Counted from the first letter of the stretch, positions 10,501 to 21,000 are shown. The stretch: DNA of 64,000 nt from Symsagittifera roscoffensis (GCF_963678635.1 NC_087069.1:43416688-43480687); one strand, 5' to 3'. Translations and numbers: made by a program. Notes: generated by a model from the sequence alone, not told the origin.

Positions 10501-11288
10501 AGAAAGACGACCTACATAGAATTCTGATGGAAGTGGAACCGTTGCTGGGAGCCTCAGGGTATCGGACCCGAAGGAACATAGTGAGAACCCATGGGGAGTA
10601 TCCTTGCCACTGCTTGGCGCAGACGTTGTGGTACCCTAAACGCGGGAATCTGATCCTAGTCTGGGACGTGGAGGAGTTGTACTCCACGGGGTTGCCCGAT
10701 CAGAATCAACAAGTATCAATCGTGGTGGTTAGCGCCATGCTAGCAGTGAGATGGTTAGAGGCTAACGCGGACACAAGTGAGCAGGAGACGGCCGTGCCGA
10801 CTCCTGAACAGTTGAGCAACGTTAAAATGAGTCGTGAGTTGGATCTTTTCAGAACCACCTGCAAGGTTCTGAGAATACCTAAAGCCATTGAAAGAATATG
10901 GTCAAGGCAAAGATTGATGCCTTGGTTCCGTGCAGTGATGACATCTTGGATGTATGAACGCGCGAAGCGTCACATGTCAAGGAATACGGAAGCCTATCAA
11001 TCTTTCCAGCTAGATATAGGACCAGGAGCCTATAAACGAGCATTCTTGACGCACAGAAACGCGGTCACCACAGCGGTGAAGCGGGTAGCTGGAACGCCTT
11101 GTGTTACTGAAGATGAGAAGAAAGAGGTCTTAAGAGCTGACCTAGAACGAAACGTGAGCCTGTGTCTTCACAACATCTTTTGCAGGAACCGGGAGCAGAA
11201 GGTGAATGTGGACTTGCTACCTTGTTGCAAACCGAGGCTGTTGGAACAGGAGGGTTGGGGCACGGCCCGCAACTCTCTGGACATGTAA
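7515..11288 (+). CDS. Second-ORF protein with SGNH hydrolase domain (compact form)
   Basis: 1,257 residues from ATG 7515; this start aligns with the family A starts, while the frame upstream to 7428 has only a TTG. Residues ~1-100 form a conserved N-terminal domain, followed by a glutamate/lysine-rich probable coiled coil. The SGNH (GDSL) hydrolase domain carries all the blocks: GDSL (Ser404), the FGGAS glycine, GTND (451-454) and DGVH (Asp547, His550), so the Ser-Asp-His set is present. Known members hydrolyse esters of lipids or sugars; the substrate here is unknown. After about residue 640 the protein passes directly into a domain homologous to the C-terminal half of the family A protein (P-S-W-C-P motif, Cys/His-rich), with no recognised function. 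No signal peptide or membrane segment is apparent, so it does not look like an envelope. About 1,500 codons present in family A are missing. Confidence 0.88.
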   Translation: MGDTNELMEFLSASLGATLDEIYQRLIDCDFTREDPGLAMFVVALLNALGREGRGNRPTEVVLMLAFGESGTAERGRNRLMRWRRGEMSGHDLAREPGLGEQRDHRLGEMPLPVQPAQPLIGAKRQRDGPGPSHSVDSPTAAPPLKRVRVSEIEIQTSETIETLEKKERDQSELCAKLQEYRAIARERDEWKKKFEDLQVAYKEDEIKHLKELYMAKVSQVSPEILASMRSSEGSNDTRPRTTAQELCASRGPEVLDLRASKGPEAPQQTRPSASSQRFTIPDPSDTYLAPQFQESFNQVARAAMDEINRGTERTLARIVPSQRRDHSSNSSERATRTIACSAPGGVFEKSRVVDIRKNLMARHQFTQVPAEHPRACLNDMSWNPATNDQVIPPGSRHLIIGDSLVRDLNEIFVYGHTTILSFGGASVAQVIKMMEFQSEDHLDTLIIMLGTNDVSRAPVTPENKWEPLLVCLLNELKEKYRPKLVILCTIPANPLVGTIAADFMNGNVTRWNEMTRSLVRNNPGELRLLDLENMLRMTDHIALTKDGVHFNTQRGRHWINDVFQTQLREAEQESRATGSLARANSTGGSRIRATVPESLANRLGPLATETVGAATVAPSSNVRDRLGTAPPPRPQSIGSRLGRLVEQPKLGIILEERVVEPSIPELKGQVSFDCGSWDGPLKTSLVVMWELMKPSWCPHPNAGLIWDMTADIMLDRDDDASLHDLAMIQHLLAMRLTKKKSNPSTELSEEGTSSNWLKQGTCLAQHSGMERHVCNLGHCLITLSEQHRQLARLYGRLSMSDKGAMELVADCHGVTDVNLITALGFCSMTSSIESLERLERAHELVTSLSVEIFPGALQTEQKIGGWREALENEMNLKDSEAYHRPTGSKYMVGSSSAPYCNSKYPTHMVVMDARTQQVLVDQLFSVPKCVRLARMSERSYDLLAKIFRAVPKRSEGELQDVVGEEFMRLNEGNVSEFEKQKASGALPTEFPTIEEKDDLHRILMEVEPLLGASGYRTRRNIVRTHGEYPCHCLAQTLWYPKRGNLILVWDVEELYSTGLPDQNQQVSIVVVSAMLAVRWLEANADTSEQETAVPTPEQLSNVKMSRELDLFRTTCKVLRIPKAIERIWSRQRLMPWFRAVMTSWMYERAKRHMSRNTEAYQSFQLDIGPGAYKRAFLTHRNAVTTAVKRVAGTPCVTEDEKKEVLRADLERNVSLCLHNIFCRNREQKVNVDLLPCCKPRLLEQEGWGTARNSLDM

Positions 11289-11623
11289 GAGAAAGTTCTG
11301 GAAGACAGTGACGCTGAACATCAGGATGGAGAAATGATGGAGTGAAGATGACCAAAGAAAAGAAGAGAAGGAGAGAAAAACTTGATTGTAATTGTGTGCT
11401 AAAACTTGAACAAATCAACCAAGTTTTGATTATTGAACTTGTGAAACTTTTTGTTTTGATTTAGTTTGGTCAGACCAAACTTTGAAAATGTTGCAATTGT
11501 TAAAATTGTTGATTTTGTTGATTTTAGTTACTACTATCTATGTATGTATATAAGGAACATAGGTGAGTATATTTACCTATTTATTCACGACTGAAGTTTT
11601 TAACCTGTGTAAGACACAAATTC

Positions 11624-11702
11624 ACTGTGTGGCGACATGGTAAGTTTGAGTAAACTCGCTCGAGAAGGGTGGGTAACTCAATAACTTTCCTAGCCACAGA
11701 GT
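11624..11702 (+). ncRNA. Conserved 3' noncoding RNA structure (copy 1)
   Basis: An outer stem (ACTGTGTGG at 11624-11632 with CCACAGAGT at 11694-11702, one mismatch) encloses a second stem (GGTAAGTT at 11639 with AACTTTCC at 11683, one mismatch) and TTGAGT with ACTCAA. The family A counterparts have different bases but the same pairing. Role unknown; RNA export, stability or packaging are possibilities. Confidence 0.5.
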
Positions 11703-11777
11703 TTCTTAGTTTTAATATGGAAAGGACCGCATAAATGACTGATTATACTTGGTGAGTGAAGTAAAGTTAATTTTAAC

Positions 11778-11802
11778 GGGTGCGTGGCCGTGCCACGTCC
11801 CA
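11778..11802 (+). ncRNA. GC-rich hairpin in 3' noncoding region
   Basis: GCGTGGC pairs with GCCACGT across a short loop, flanked by GGG/CCC. Family A has an unrelated-sequence hairpin (GCAGGAC-T-GTCCTGC) at the same relative place, so the fold rather than the sequence seems kept. Confidence 0.45.
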
Positions 11803-12081
11803 CTTTTTAATCACAAAGAGCGAAAAGAAGTTGTATAACAAGACGACGTAAGTAGTCAGAAAAGAAATTTTATCTAGGACACTCCTCATGGTGCAAATTT
11901 TGTGAAAATGTTGAAAGGCAGTGAGATGTAGTACGATGCCATTTGTGAACACGTAGTGAGTTGAGGTGGAGTAGATAAATTTCATTTTCTTATGCGATTT
12001 GTAAGATTGGTTACAGAAAACTGGATACCTACTTGACGATAACCCGGTGTTGTGCGATCAATAGGGACATTGATGGAGACT

Positions 12082-12979
12082 TGTCCGGGGAGTATGTGCC
12101 ATTCTGCCAGATGACACAGCATAACCTTCCCGCGACAGAAATAAAAGTGACTAAAGGCCTTATGAACAGAAAAGTGTTGCGACGGAGGGTCAGAATGTTC
12201 TAGAATTTTTATTTTTAAAATTTCGATCGGAAGAAGAACATTTCTGAGAAATAGAAAAAAGACGGCCATTTTGAATAAAAAAGACGAAAATCAGAACAAC
12301 GATAGAAATTGTGAAGAACGGTTGTATCAGAGACAGAAAAACACGGAGCCTCTTATCGTGGCAATAACACACGATAAGGACCTTAGTGACAGATATTTGT
12401 GGAGACGGAGGCTTCAGTGGGGGGAAGAGAAATACCACGGAACCCTCCCGGGACACGAAATATAGGAGATAAGAGTGTTATCTCAAGAAAATCACGGGAG
12501 CGGAGGCTTGGTCCCCCAGAGACTGTTATATGTGAAGGGACTGGGTAAACTAACTATAACAGCTGCTGTAATGTCCTAGATCTTAATTAAACACCGATAT
12601 TATTTGATATTTCAGGACATGAGTAGATAGAAAAAGGAAAGGGTCAATCCATCTCCAATGGATTTAATATAAGATTGTCACACAAAAACATATAAAAATA
12701 GGTTGTTCGAGCCGTGTTTTTAATGACAATCACGTAGTCTGAGGATCCGAGACTCAGCTATGTGGTTGTGTTCGCATGCAAACGAAAGCTGATCAAAAGT
12801 CGTTTGACTGATGGCCTAAAAATGGTAACTTTTTACTTTGCCCTAAACAGACCAGAAAATCAACTGGCAAGGTCGAGACGGTGAAAAACGAGTAGAATTA
12901 AGGTAACTGACGCCTGCCAGTCGTTGATAGGTACTTTTTCTACGCTCCGTCGCTGTGTGATATTTGGGCGAATGTTACA
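12082..12979 (+). repeat. 3' LTR of copy 1 (898 bp)
   Basis: Begins TGTCCGGGGAGTATGTG and ends GAATGTTACA, so it has TG...CA ends. The same start and end sequences bound the family A and fourth-element LTRs. Inside are several hairpins: CTTATCGTG/CACGATAAG, GAGATAA/TTATCTC, AATCCAT/ATGGATT (12646-12664) and the two-part stem at 12731-12764. The next base after the LTR belongs to the truncated minus-strand family A element. Confidence 0.88.
12731..12764 (+). ncRNA. Conserved LTR stem-loop (copy 1 version)
   Basis: Outer stem CACGTAG/CTATGTG, inner stem CTGAG/CTCAG, loop GATCCGAGA. Family A has CTCGTGG/CCATGAG, CTGGG/CCCAG and loop GATACTGAGA. Paired bases change together while the loop is partly conserved, which points to a selected RNA structure in the transcribed part of the LTR. 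Confidence 0.65.
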
Positions 12980-13568
12980 AGTGTCAATGTCCCGATTGAA
13001 ACTTTTTCTCCTAGATTTAAAAGGTGTTGGCTTGCAGGACAGTCCTGCCAACCAACAAGCTAAAATTATCCTACTATGCTCCTTCCCTTCGGAAATCTTG
13101 CTTGTTTATTGCCCTGAATATTAAAACTAAGAAACTTTGTGGTTAGAAGGAACAATGCAACAACCTCCCTCCTCAAGAAGCTACTCAAGTTTTTCATGTC
13201 ACCACAAAGTGATCAGTCTTCCTAAGTGATTAAAAACAATCATGCAGGCTGGAATATTTAAATATACTCTTCCCTCAAGCCTTTCTAAATAAATAATAAG
13301 GGAGTGTCTCTAAAGCCACTTCAACTAAAACCAAAATGCAAATTTATAAATGCAACAATTTCAAAACTCAACTAAATGTTTCAGTTTTCAATTACAACTT
13401 GGTTGCTTGGTTTCTCACTTGAGTTTTTCACACACATAAAACAATTCTGAGTTTTAACTTTTCTTCATCATCCCTTTGTTCTCTTCTTTTTTCGTCGTTT
13501 AGAAGTTCTAAAACTTCTAAATTCTTCTAATTTTCTTTCTTGCTGCCTCTTGTTTTCTCGACCATTCG
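12980..13568 (-). other. Truncated 3' noncoding region of minus-strand family A copy
   Basis: No gene. Reverse complement of 59,184-59,777 with few differences. It includes the stem element (ACTTTGTGG and CCACAAAGT arms at 13,134-13,142 and 13,202-13,210) and the GCAGGAC-type hairpin near 13,036-13,050. Confidence 0.75.
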
Positions 13569-14009
13569 TCAATGCTTCATCTCCTCCTCCTGTGACACTG
13601 ACTCCGCACTCTCGGTTTCCGTGTCTTGTAGCACGTCATTGACTATCCTGACGCTGTTGGAAGCCGTCCTCCAACACTTCTGCTCTTCCACCCTCTGTTT
13701 ACAGCAAGGTAGGGGCTCCACGTTTGATTCTCTGTTTCTACAGAAGCTGTTGTGGAGACACAACGTCACGTTTCTCTCCAAATCTTCTTTCAGCATCTCT
13801 GCCTTCTCATTTCCACTACGCTCGCTCGTCCTGGAAATTCTTTTCACAGCGGTGGTCACTGCATTCCGATGGGTCACGAAAGCTCGCTTGAAAGCTCCTG
13901 CCCCAATGTCCAGCTGATATTCACTGTATACTCTGCCATGCTTCGACATATGCTTTTTCGCATACTCGTACAACCATGCAGTCATGTTAGCTCTGAACCA
14001 TGGCATCAA
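13569..14009 (-). pseudogene. Second-ORF C-terminal fragment (minus copy)
   Basis: 146 codons matching the last part of the plus-copy protein (MPWFRANMTAW onward, with Cys-rich end). It is separated from the upstream fragment by a deletion: relative to the plus copy about 169 nt (58,561-58,729) are missing here, which shifts the frame. Probably not expressed on its own. Confidence 0.8.
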
Positions 14010-17000
14010 TCGTTTTCTTGCCCTATCACTATTGTTATGGGCTGTGATGAATCTGGTAAACCCATGGAGAGCAGCTCTCCAGAGTCCCAGATCAACACCA
14101 AATTACTACGCTTGGGATACCACCAGGTCTGCAGCAAGCAGTGGCAAGGAAACTCGTCATGTGTCAACATAATGCTCCTCCAATTCCGTTTTCCCGAAGC
14201 TTCCAGCAATGGTTCCACTTCCATCATCACTCGGTGGATCTCATCATTCTCATCTACTGCATTGTAATCTGTGACAGTTGATCCTCCCTGTTTCTGTTTT
14301 TCGAAGTCACTGAAATTCCCGCTCACATATCCCATGAACTTCTTTCCTAGTATTGACTCCAACTCTTCTTTGGTTCTCTCTGGAATTGCTGAGAACATCT
14401 TACATAGTAACTCGTAAGACTTTTCAGACATTCTCGCCAATCTCACGCACTTTGGCACTGAGAAAGCTTGATCCACAATCATTCTTGTACTCTTCACGTC
14501 CACAGCCACGAAATGTACAGGGTATCTGCTCTTGCACATTGGAGCCAACGTTGAATCCACCAAATATCGTGCTCCTGATGGTCTACAATAAGTTTCGCTG
14601 TGTCTGATGTTCATCTCTGTTTCGATTGCTTCCCTCCATTTTCCTATATACTTCTGCTCAGTCTGCAGAACTCCTGGGAATACTTCTACGCTGATGGCTG
14701 TGACCATCTCATGTTTCTGTTCTAGATTCAATAGTGACTCTAAAGAACCAAACATGCTGTAGAATCCTAGTGCTGTCACTAGATTCACATCGGTTCCTCC
14801 ATGGCAATCTGCTATCAGTTCCGTTTCCGTTCTTGCTTTCATCACTACATTTCCAAACAATACTGTCAACTGCTTGTGTTGTTTCTCCAGGGTTTTCACA
14901 CAGTCTAGACTTCCACAAACGTGACCCTCTAGTCCACAGACTTCCGCCAGACAGCTACCAGGTTTGACCCAGTCTTCTGGTCCCCAGCCAGGCAACTCCA
15001 CTTTATCTTCTCCTTTGCTCTTAGAGGCTGTTATCATCACATTATATATGATGTTGAGGTCACGCAGGTTACAGTCCGCATTCAGTTCCCTCTGTATGTC
15101 TTGTGTCGCCCGTAATATTGAGTCAGCGTTGGGACTAGGACACCATGATGGCTTCATCAATTCCCACACTGCCATCAAGCTCGTTCTCAGTAATTCATCT
15201 GAGAATCCCAACCCAAATTCCACTCTCTTGTCGGATTTTGGTACTGAAGGTGCAGTCACCTCTTCTTCCAAGACCAGTCCCAATTTGGCCTGTGGATTGT
15301 TAACGCTCTTGATCGTTACAATTCTGGACGTCCAGAACCTTAGTAACACCGCCTGCTCATAATCAAAGAAGCAATCACGTATGTCTTCACTCAGGAAAGG
15401 ATTGTACGCTATCCCTATGATCCCGGACACATAGCTATATGACTTCTTCTTGATCGGTCCACAGTATTCACTGGATTTCGGCAATGCTCCCATAGATTCT
15501 TTAGTGAGCCTCAACTCCTTGTTTGAGAATCTCCTGATCTCGTCTATCTTTTTCATGGGTTCCAATTCTTCAGGTTCTTTCATGTTCACCCTCATCGGTT
15601 TACTTTGCTGCATATCCAGCATTGCTAGTAAGAACATGGCTTTCGTTCGCTCATCGCCTTCCCTTAACATTTTAACACAAGTGTTTAATGCAGGTACTGA
15701 AATCTGCTCTATCAGGAATCGAATGAAACAGAGAGCGTCTCTCCGCTTTGCACACGCTACTGCTGCTCCCTCCTGGACTATCAGATCCCTCAGATTCGTC
15801 ATAAGGAAAACTTTTTCCTCCTTTGATCTCTTCCTTTCTTCTGAATCATATTCTTCGCGAGTCAGTCCCATCATGCACCAGGCGAGCCTGAGTTGTAATT
15901 CTGTCCTTACGTAAGGTACTGCCACGAGAGCATGTATTCTTGGCGTAGTCCTCATTTCTTCTTCGAAATACCTCAATACTACTGCTTTCCATGGAAGGCT
16001 CACTAACTGCTCGATCGTCTCCGCCTCTACGTCAGACGACGCCAAAGTTCCATACGCCTTCTGCTTGAGGGTGGTGCCTTGCAACATCATTTCCAGATAA
16101 CCCTCCATGGCTTTTTCGTCTTCCAGGGCCATTACATACCCTCTAGCCGAGTTCCGGTATTCCAACATCTCCATGTATCCACCGGTGGGTTCATCTATCG
16201 ACACTGTCTCCGACACTGTTAGTCGGTTGTATTCCACTGGTGTCAGTTGTCCTGCAACACTTCCTTTTCCATGATTCATGGGAGATGGTTTGAAGTCCCT
16301 CATTTTACTCTCTCCACATTGACTGAGTATTTCCATTTCTAAAGTTGCTCCAGTCAGAGTGCGGTCACTCCTTTTGGATTTATAACCGGTTGACTTTATC
16401 CCCGCCATGAGAATGGGTGGCACCATCGCTATATCAGTTAATATTCTATCTGTGCCAGACAATTGATAATCACCTTGCCCCAAATCCATGACTTCCTCGA
16501 CTCGTTTTCTTTTCGCTGAGTTACCAGCTTTCATCGATATTTCCGAATCCACTTTCGTCTTTCCAATCCTCCTCGGCATCACTCTGCTGCCTAACTTCAT
16601 TTTCATCGCATTGATTTTATCAATCACCATTTTCGATCGCATCGTTCCTCTCCTGGTCCTTGACAGGTACACCACCTCTCCTTCATCGTCCTGCGGTGTC
16701 ATCTTGATGGGAGAATTCGCTTCACTCTCATCAGTGGCTGAGTCGATCAATAACTCACTTAGTCTCCCTTCACACTCATCAAGCTTGTTAAGTACTTCTC
16801 TCATCAAGGGTTGATTGAGACCGGTTTTGAGAATGGACTGGGTCCCATAGCTCTGAATCACAGTCCAGACTTCTTCCATGAACGCCACTCTGTCCAGCTT
16901 ACATCCCGTCCTACTCTCGTGGTCTCGGTGATGTACTTCCCATTCTTCTTCGGGTAGCGTTCCCAAGAAAGGTACTCTGGCTGAGGCCTCTATTCTTCTC

Positions 17001-18022
17001 CTCCGAGGTGATTCCATGAGGATTCTCTGATCGTTATTTCTTGTATTGCCAGGAGAGCTGCTCTCCGGCAAATTCCGTTTCATTTCCATAAAGGCTGACG
17101 GAGTCTCCAGTGTCGAGGTGCCTTCATCCAGCTCCGTCGTTTCCAACGTATCCGCATTGTTTTCAAGATCACTGAAGATGTTGAAATCCAGGCTGGATGT
17201 TCCTCCTATCGATGCCCTGTCGTCTTCCCCACCAGCTTGATCTTGTTGCATGGGTTCTTCAGTCTGACGGCCTCCACCCTGTCCGTCATCTCCTTCTGAC
17301 TTGTCCCTATTCGAGTTCGATGGTCCTTGTTCGTCTTTGTCGGCTTCTTCCTGGAATCTCGGTATGAGCAATGTACCGGCCGACTTATCTTCCTCTTCTC
17401 CATGGACCACTTTGATTTCTTCGCAGCCGAAGGGTGCTAGGAAAATTCTCGTCTGCAATATTCCCGCAACTTTCATCTCTTTTCTCACACTGGTCAGGAT
17501 TACTGAGGCTTCAGGCAATTCAGTCCTGCCTCTCATCTTCATTGGAGCTAAGCCTAGTCCCCTCCATTCCTCATCAAATCCTTCAGGCTTGGGAGTAGCA
17601 GCGTTGCTTATTCGCCTTCTCGTCGCTTGATCCGTGTACGCAAATCGTGTGTACTGTAACACGGCGGCATTTCTCCCCACGAAGTATGGATCCATCGTCG
17701 CCGAGAAATTCCCTACTCTCCTTTCATTGGTTTCGAATGCTCTCAACCTAGGAGTTTGTACTACGGAGACTGCTCCGAGCAACATCCTTCTTATCAGAGG
17801 GAATTCAGGGATTGCTTCGGGTAGCTTCTTGTAATCGCCCCAGTCCTTCGTCTCTTCTCTCACCTTGTGATACGCTGCTGTGAGACGAGGCACTCTGGTC
17901 ATTTCACCATTCGTTTTGTCATAGGGCCTCAGATTCCAAAGCTTTGGAAACACCTCGATGTGCCCTCTTTCTACTTCTCCCATGCGGTCACAGAAGTGAT
18001 CGTCAAAATTGATGACTGTCAT
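14006..18022 (-). pseudogene. Second-ORF middle and C-terminal part (minus copy), separated from upstream part by one stop
   Basis: 1,338 open codons starting at an ATG directly after the stop at 18,023-18,025 and in the same frame as the upstream segment. In the plus copy that codon is sense, so this is the continuation of one protein and not a third gene. It holds a long acidic, serine-rich stretch (about residues 190-320) and a Cys/His-containing C-terminal domain shared with copy 1 (K-P-S-W-C-P-S-P-N, C-H-C-L-L-Q). No catalytic family recognised. The frame ends early at the 169-nt deletion. Confidence 0.8.
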
Positions 18023-21000
18023 CTATGGCTCCGATATTTTCGCAAATAACAGATCTTCACTCATGAGCTCTCGCAATGCGTGCTGCTCACACCAGTTCAG
18101 TGTACTACCGTCCACTGCCGATATGAGGTTCAGGTGCAACACCGACCTCCTATATGCTTCCACTTTAACGTCAGGGAACGCAAAGGTGACTGCTGGTCCA
18201 TAGATCACTGTCACGAACTCCGTGACTCCTCTGATCAGCGCCAAGGGATCGATTCTCATAGCTAAGCTCAAATCTGTTAACAGCGGCATGCCTCCAACAT
18301 GTCGTCTAACATCTTCCTCTCTTTCAATTGTCTCGTCTTCTCCGGTTCCAAAGCGATTCTGCTGCAAGAGATACTGGATAAGAGTGTGTCTCAGGTCTCT
18401 TATTTTGTTCCACGAGTCTGTGGATTTCTTCATATCCAGATTCCTCACTCTCTCTTTCATCTGCTCTGGACAACGTGCCAGTTTCATCAGTCCTCCCAAG
18501 TTTCCGTGGGTTATTGCGATCAATGTCAGAAGTCCATCTAGTCGCAGGTTCTGTATTCCATCCGTAAGCAGTATCGCCGGTCCTTTCACGAAATTCTCCG
18601 CTCCAAATGTCACGAACAAGGCTATTAATTCCACTATCGATACTTTCACTACCGCTTGGAGGAATTCCTTTATCAAGTAGTGCGAGACTTTCGGGTAGAC
18701 TTTTGCCAAGAAGGACGCGGTCCATCCGGCTCCCAACCCTTCTAGCATGCTATCTGTCCTTTCAAATCCCTCCTGTCCCTTCACTTCTTGGGTCCAGAAG
18801 GTTTCCAGAGTAATCTGACACATTCTGTTCACAAACTCCGCTGTCTTTTCTCCGGCATTTTCCGCCAGGTTCACTTCCTTCAGCAAGTAGGCGTGTATCT
18901 TAGTGATCATTACTGGGCCTTGCTGAAAAGCATCAGCACCCAATGCCGCTACTCTAGGATTCAGGTGTAGCCACTGGTTTGCTTCCGGCTTGGTTCTCAG
19001 AACCATCGCCTCCAGTTGAGCTCTGGTCTCCAGTGAATTCTTTCTTCTCGTGTCTTCACTCGCCACTTCCATTGCTCGGAACCACAAGTCGTTGGACATT
19101 GCCGTGATCACTCGATGGTCGTCATCTATTCCTGGTTTCAGTTTGAGTTGCCGACTGAAGTTGGACAGTTCCAACCCCAGCACTTCGTCCAACACTAACA
19201 TGTGTAGCGCGTGGTCCTTGAACCCTCTCATCGCGTTTGAGATATCTGACCATACTGCAGGCAGTTCAGCCTTAAATGGCCTCAGGTTCTCCATTTCTAT
19301 CATGCGATTCGGGGCTGATATGATCACATCATATTTTCCCTCCGAAAGTAAGGCTACCATTGCATACACAAATTTCAGTCCATCCGGGAGATGTGCATAT
19401 CCCGGAGACAACGCAAATACTACTCTCAACGTCACTTTATTGAATGATCCCTCCTTCGTCGCATCCACCACTTCACCCATCGACTCCATGATGTCTTTTA
19501 TCGCCGGCCATACTGCGCTTTCTGCTGTTGCAGGATCTCTGAGCCTGCTCAGAAAACCTCTACTGTGTAGATGGTCATTGATGCCAGCAAACACAATCGT
19601 TATCGGGTTCATTTCTGTCTGCCTTTGTACCCCTATAGCCAATGACACTGATTGCAATAGGTCTAGGTCAACTGCGGCCAGCATTATGACGTCCGGCCAA
19701 AAGAAAGACTTAGAGGTGTACACGAACTCTGAATTCGCTACTACCATGATTTTGGCCTTCCTCATCTCTGCTTTGTCGTAGGCGGCGAAGATGGTCTCAT
19801 CTTTCTTTATCGCTGTCAATCCGCCATATCTCTGGGCATCACCATCTTGGTTCACTAGTTTTGGGTACACTCTCTCCTTCACATGACCAGGTGGTGTCGT
19901 CAATTGCCTAAATATCTTCACGTGTTGTCCAATCGGCGCTCTCGCCGTCAGGAATCTTCCTGGTCTTTCTTCACGATTCCTCTCATCATGGTTCAATCTC
20001 ACATCCTGCAACGGTCTTGCATTCACAGGTCCCATTGTGTTGTTGGAGGGCAGTCCCTCCAAGTCAGCAAATCTTAAGGCTGTCGTGGAGCTGAAATTTA
20101 TGCTAGCGGCTATCAACCAGTCTACGCCGGTTATTGAGTATAATCTGCTGACGGATAGCGTCGCTCCATTCAGCATCCTCCTTGCATCTTCAATGAAGCT
20201 TACTTTCTGCAGGTCCAGCTTCATCAGTTCGTCTTTGTATATGTGCCAGGGAGACGGTATGGGTCTCGACCACAACAATGAGCCTCTATTCGGTCTCTCC
20301 TCTCGACTGGTACTCGTCGTCTCCGACCTAGTGTCCGATCTAGACGTGCCTGCTGCTTCTTCGATTGGTTGGTTAACGTTGACAGGTCCTATCCTTCTCC
20401 TAGGATGAATTGTCCTCCTCATCGGTGCTTCCCCCAACCGATCTTGCACGTCTGTTCTTCGACCTGGTTCGCTGGAGCTTTGTTGCCGGTAATTTATGAC
20501 GGCTGGGACTGTACCCAAACGTGTTTCCAGGTTAGGAGGCACAAAGGTAGTGATCACCGTATCATTCACCGTTCCCTCTTCCTTCAGTACTCCTGTGTCA
20601 GAGAGTTCTGCTTCCAGCTCATCCAACCGTTCTTGGAAGACTCGATTCAACCAAGCTTGCCCTTCGATACTGTCAAAGTGGATGCCATCCGAAGTCAGTC
20701 TGGCTTGATCCATGGCTCTCAATTCGTGTTCGATGTCCATAAGGATCATTCTTCCGGCATTTCGATTTGCTAGGTTTCTTAAGATGTTGTTCCATCTCAT
20801 GACTCTCTCGTTGTGCCTTCTTCCTGATGCTGTCAGGCTTCTTGCATTCATTGGCACTGTGCAAACGGTCAGTACCGCGCAACTGAACTTCTGCCAGAGA
20901 GTAGTGAACAAACACACCATCATTGATTCCCACAGTGCTTCCTGCTCGTCTGATCCTCTGGAGATATCATTCGTCCCAACTAATATCATCACACTGGGTA

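Larger units (their letters stand above)
11289..12081 (+). other. 3' noncoding region of copy 1
   Basis: About 790 nt between the second ORF and the LTR. It holds two structured segments also present in family A: a stem-closed element at 11,624-11,702 followed by the conserved block TTTCTTAGTTTTAATAT, and a GC-rich hairpin at 11,778-11,802. No clear polypurine tract precedes the LTR; the bases just before it are a mixed-sequence GACATTGATGGAGAC. Confidence 0.7.
1..12979 (+). mobile_element. Copy 1: 3' part of a large Ty3/Gypsy-like LTR retroelement
   Basis: Contains in order the end of gag, protease, RT, RNase H, integrase and a macro-like domain in one open frame, then a second ORF with an SGNH hydrolase domain, a noncoding tail and an LTR. 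The 5' LTR, leader and most of gag lie left of the window. Both reading frames are free of stops within the window, so this is the only coding-intact element here. It is related to the two family A elements (similar protein along the whole of pol) but clearly diverged. Its LTR ends directly against the truncated 3' end of the minus-strand family A element. Confidence 0.9.

Noticed and set aside
12775-12830. Hammerhead-ribozyme-like CTGATGG in the copy 1 LTR
   Set aside because: The rest of the catalytic core and matching stems were not found, and the motif is not conserved in the other LTRs.
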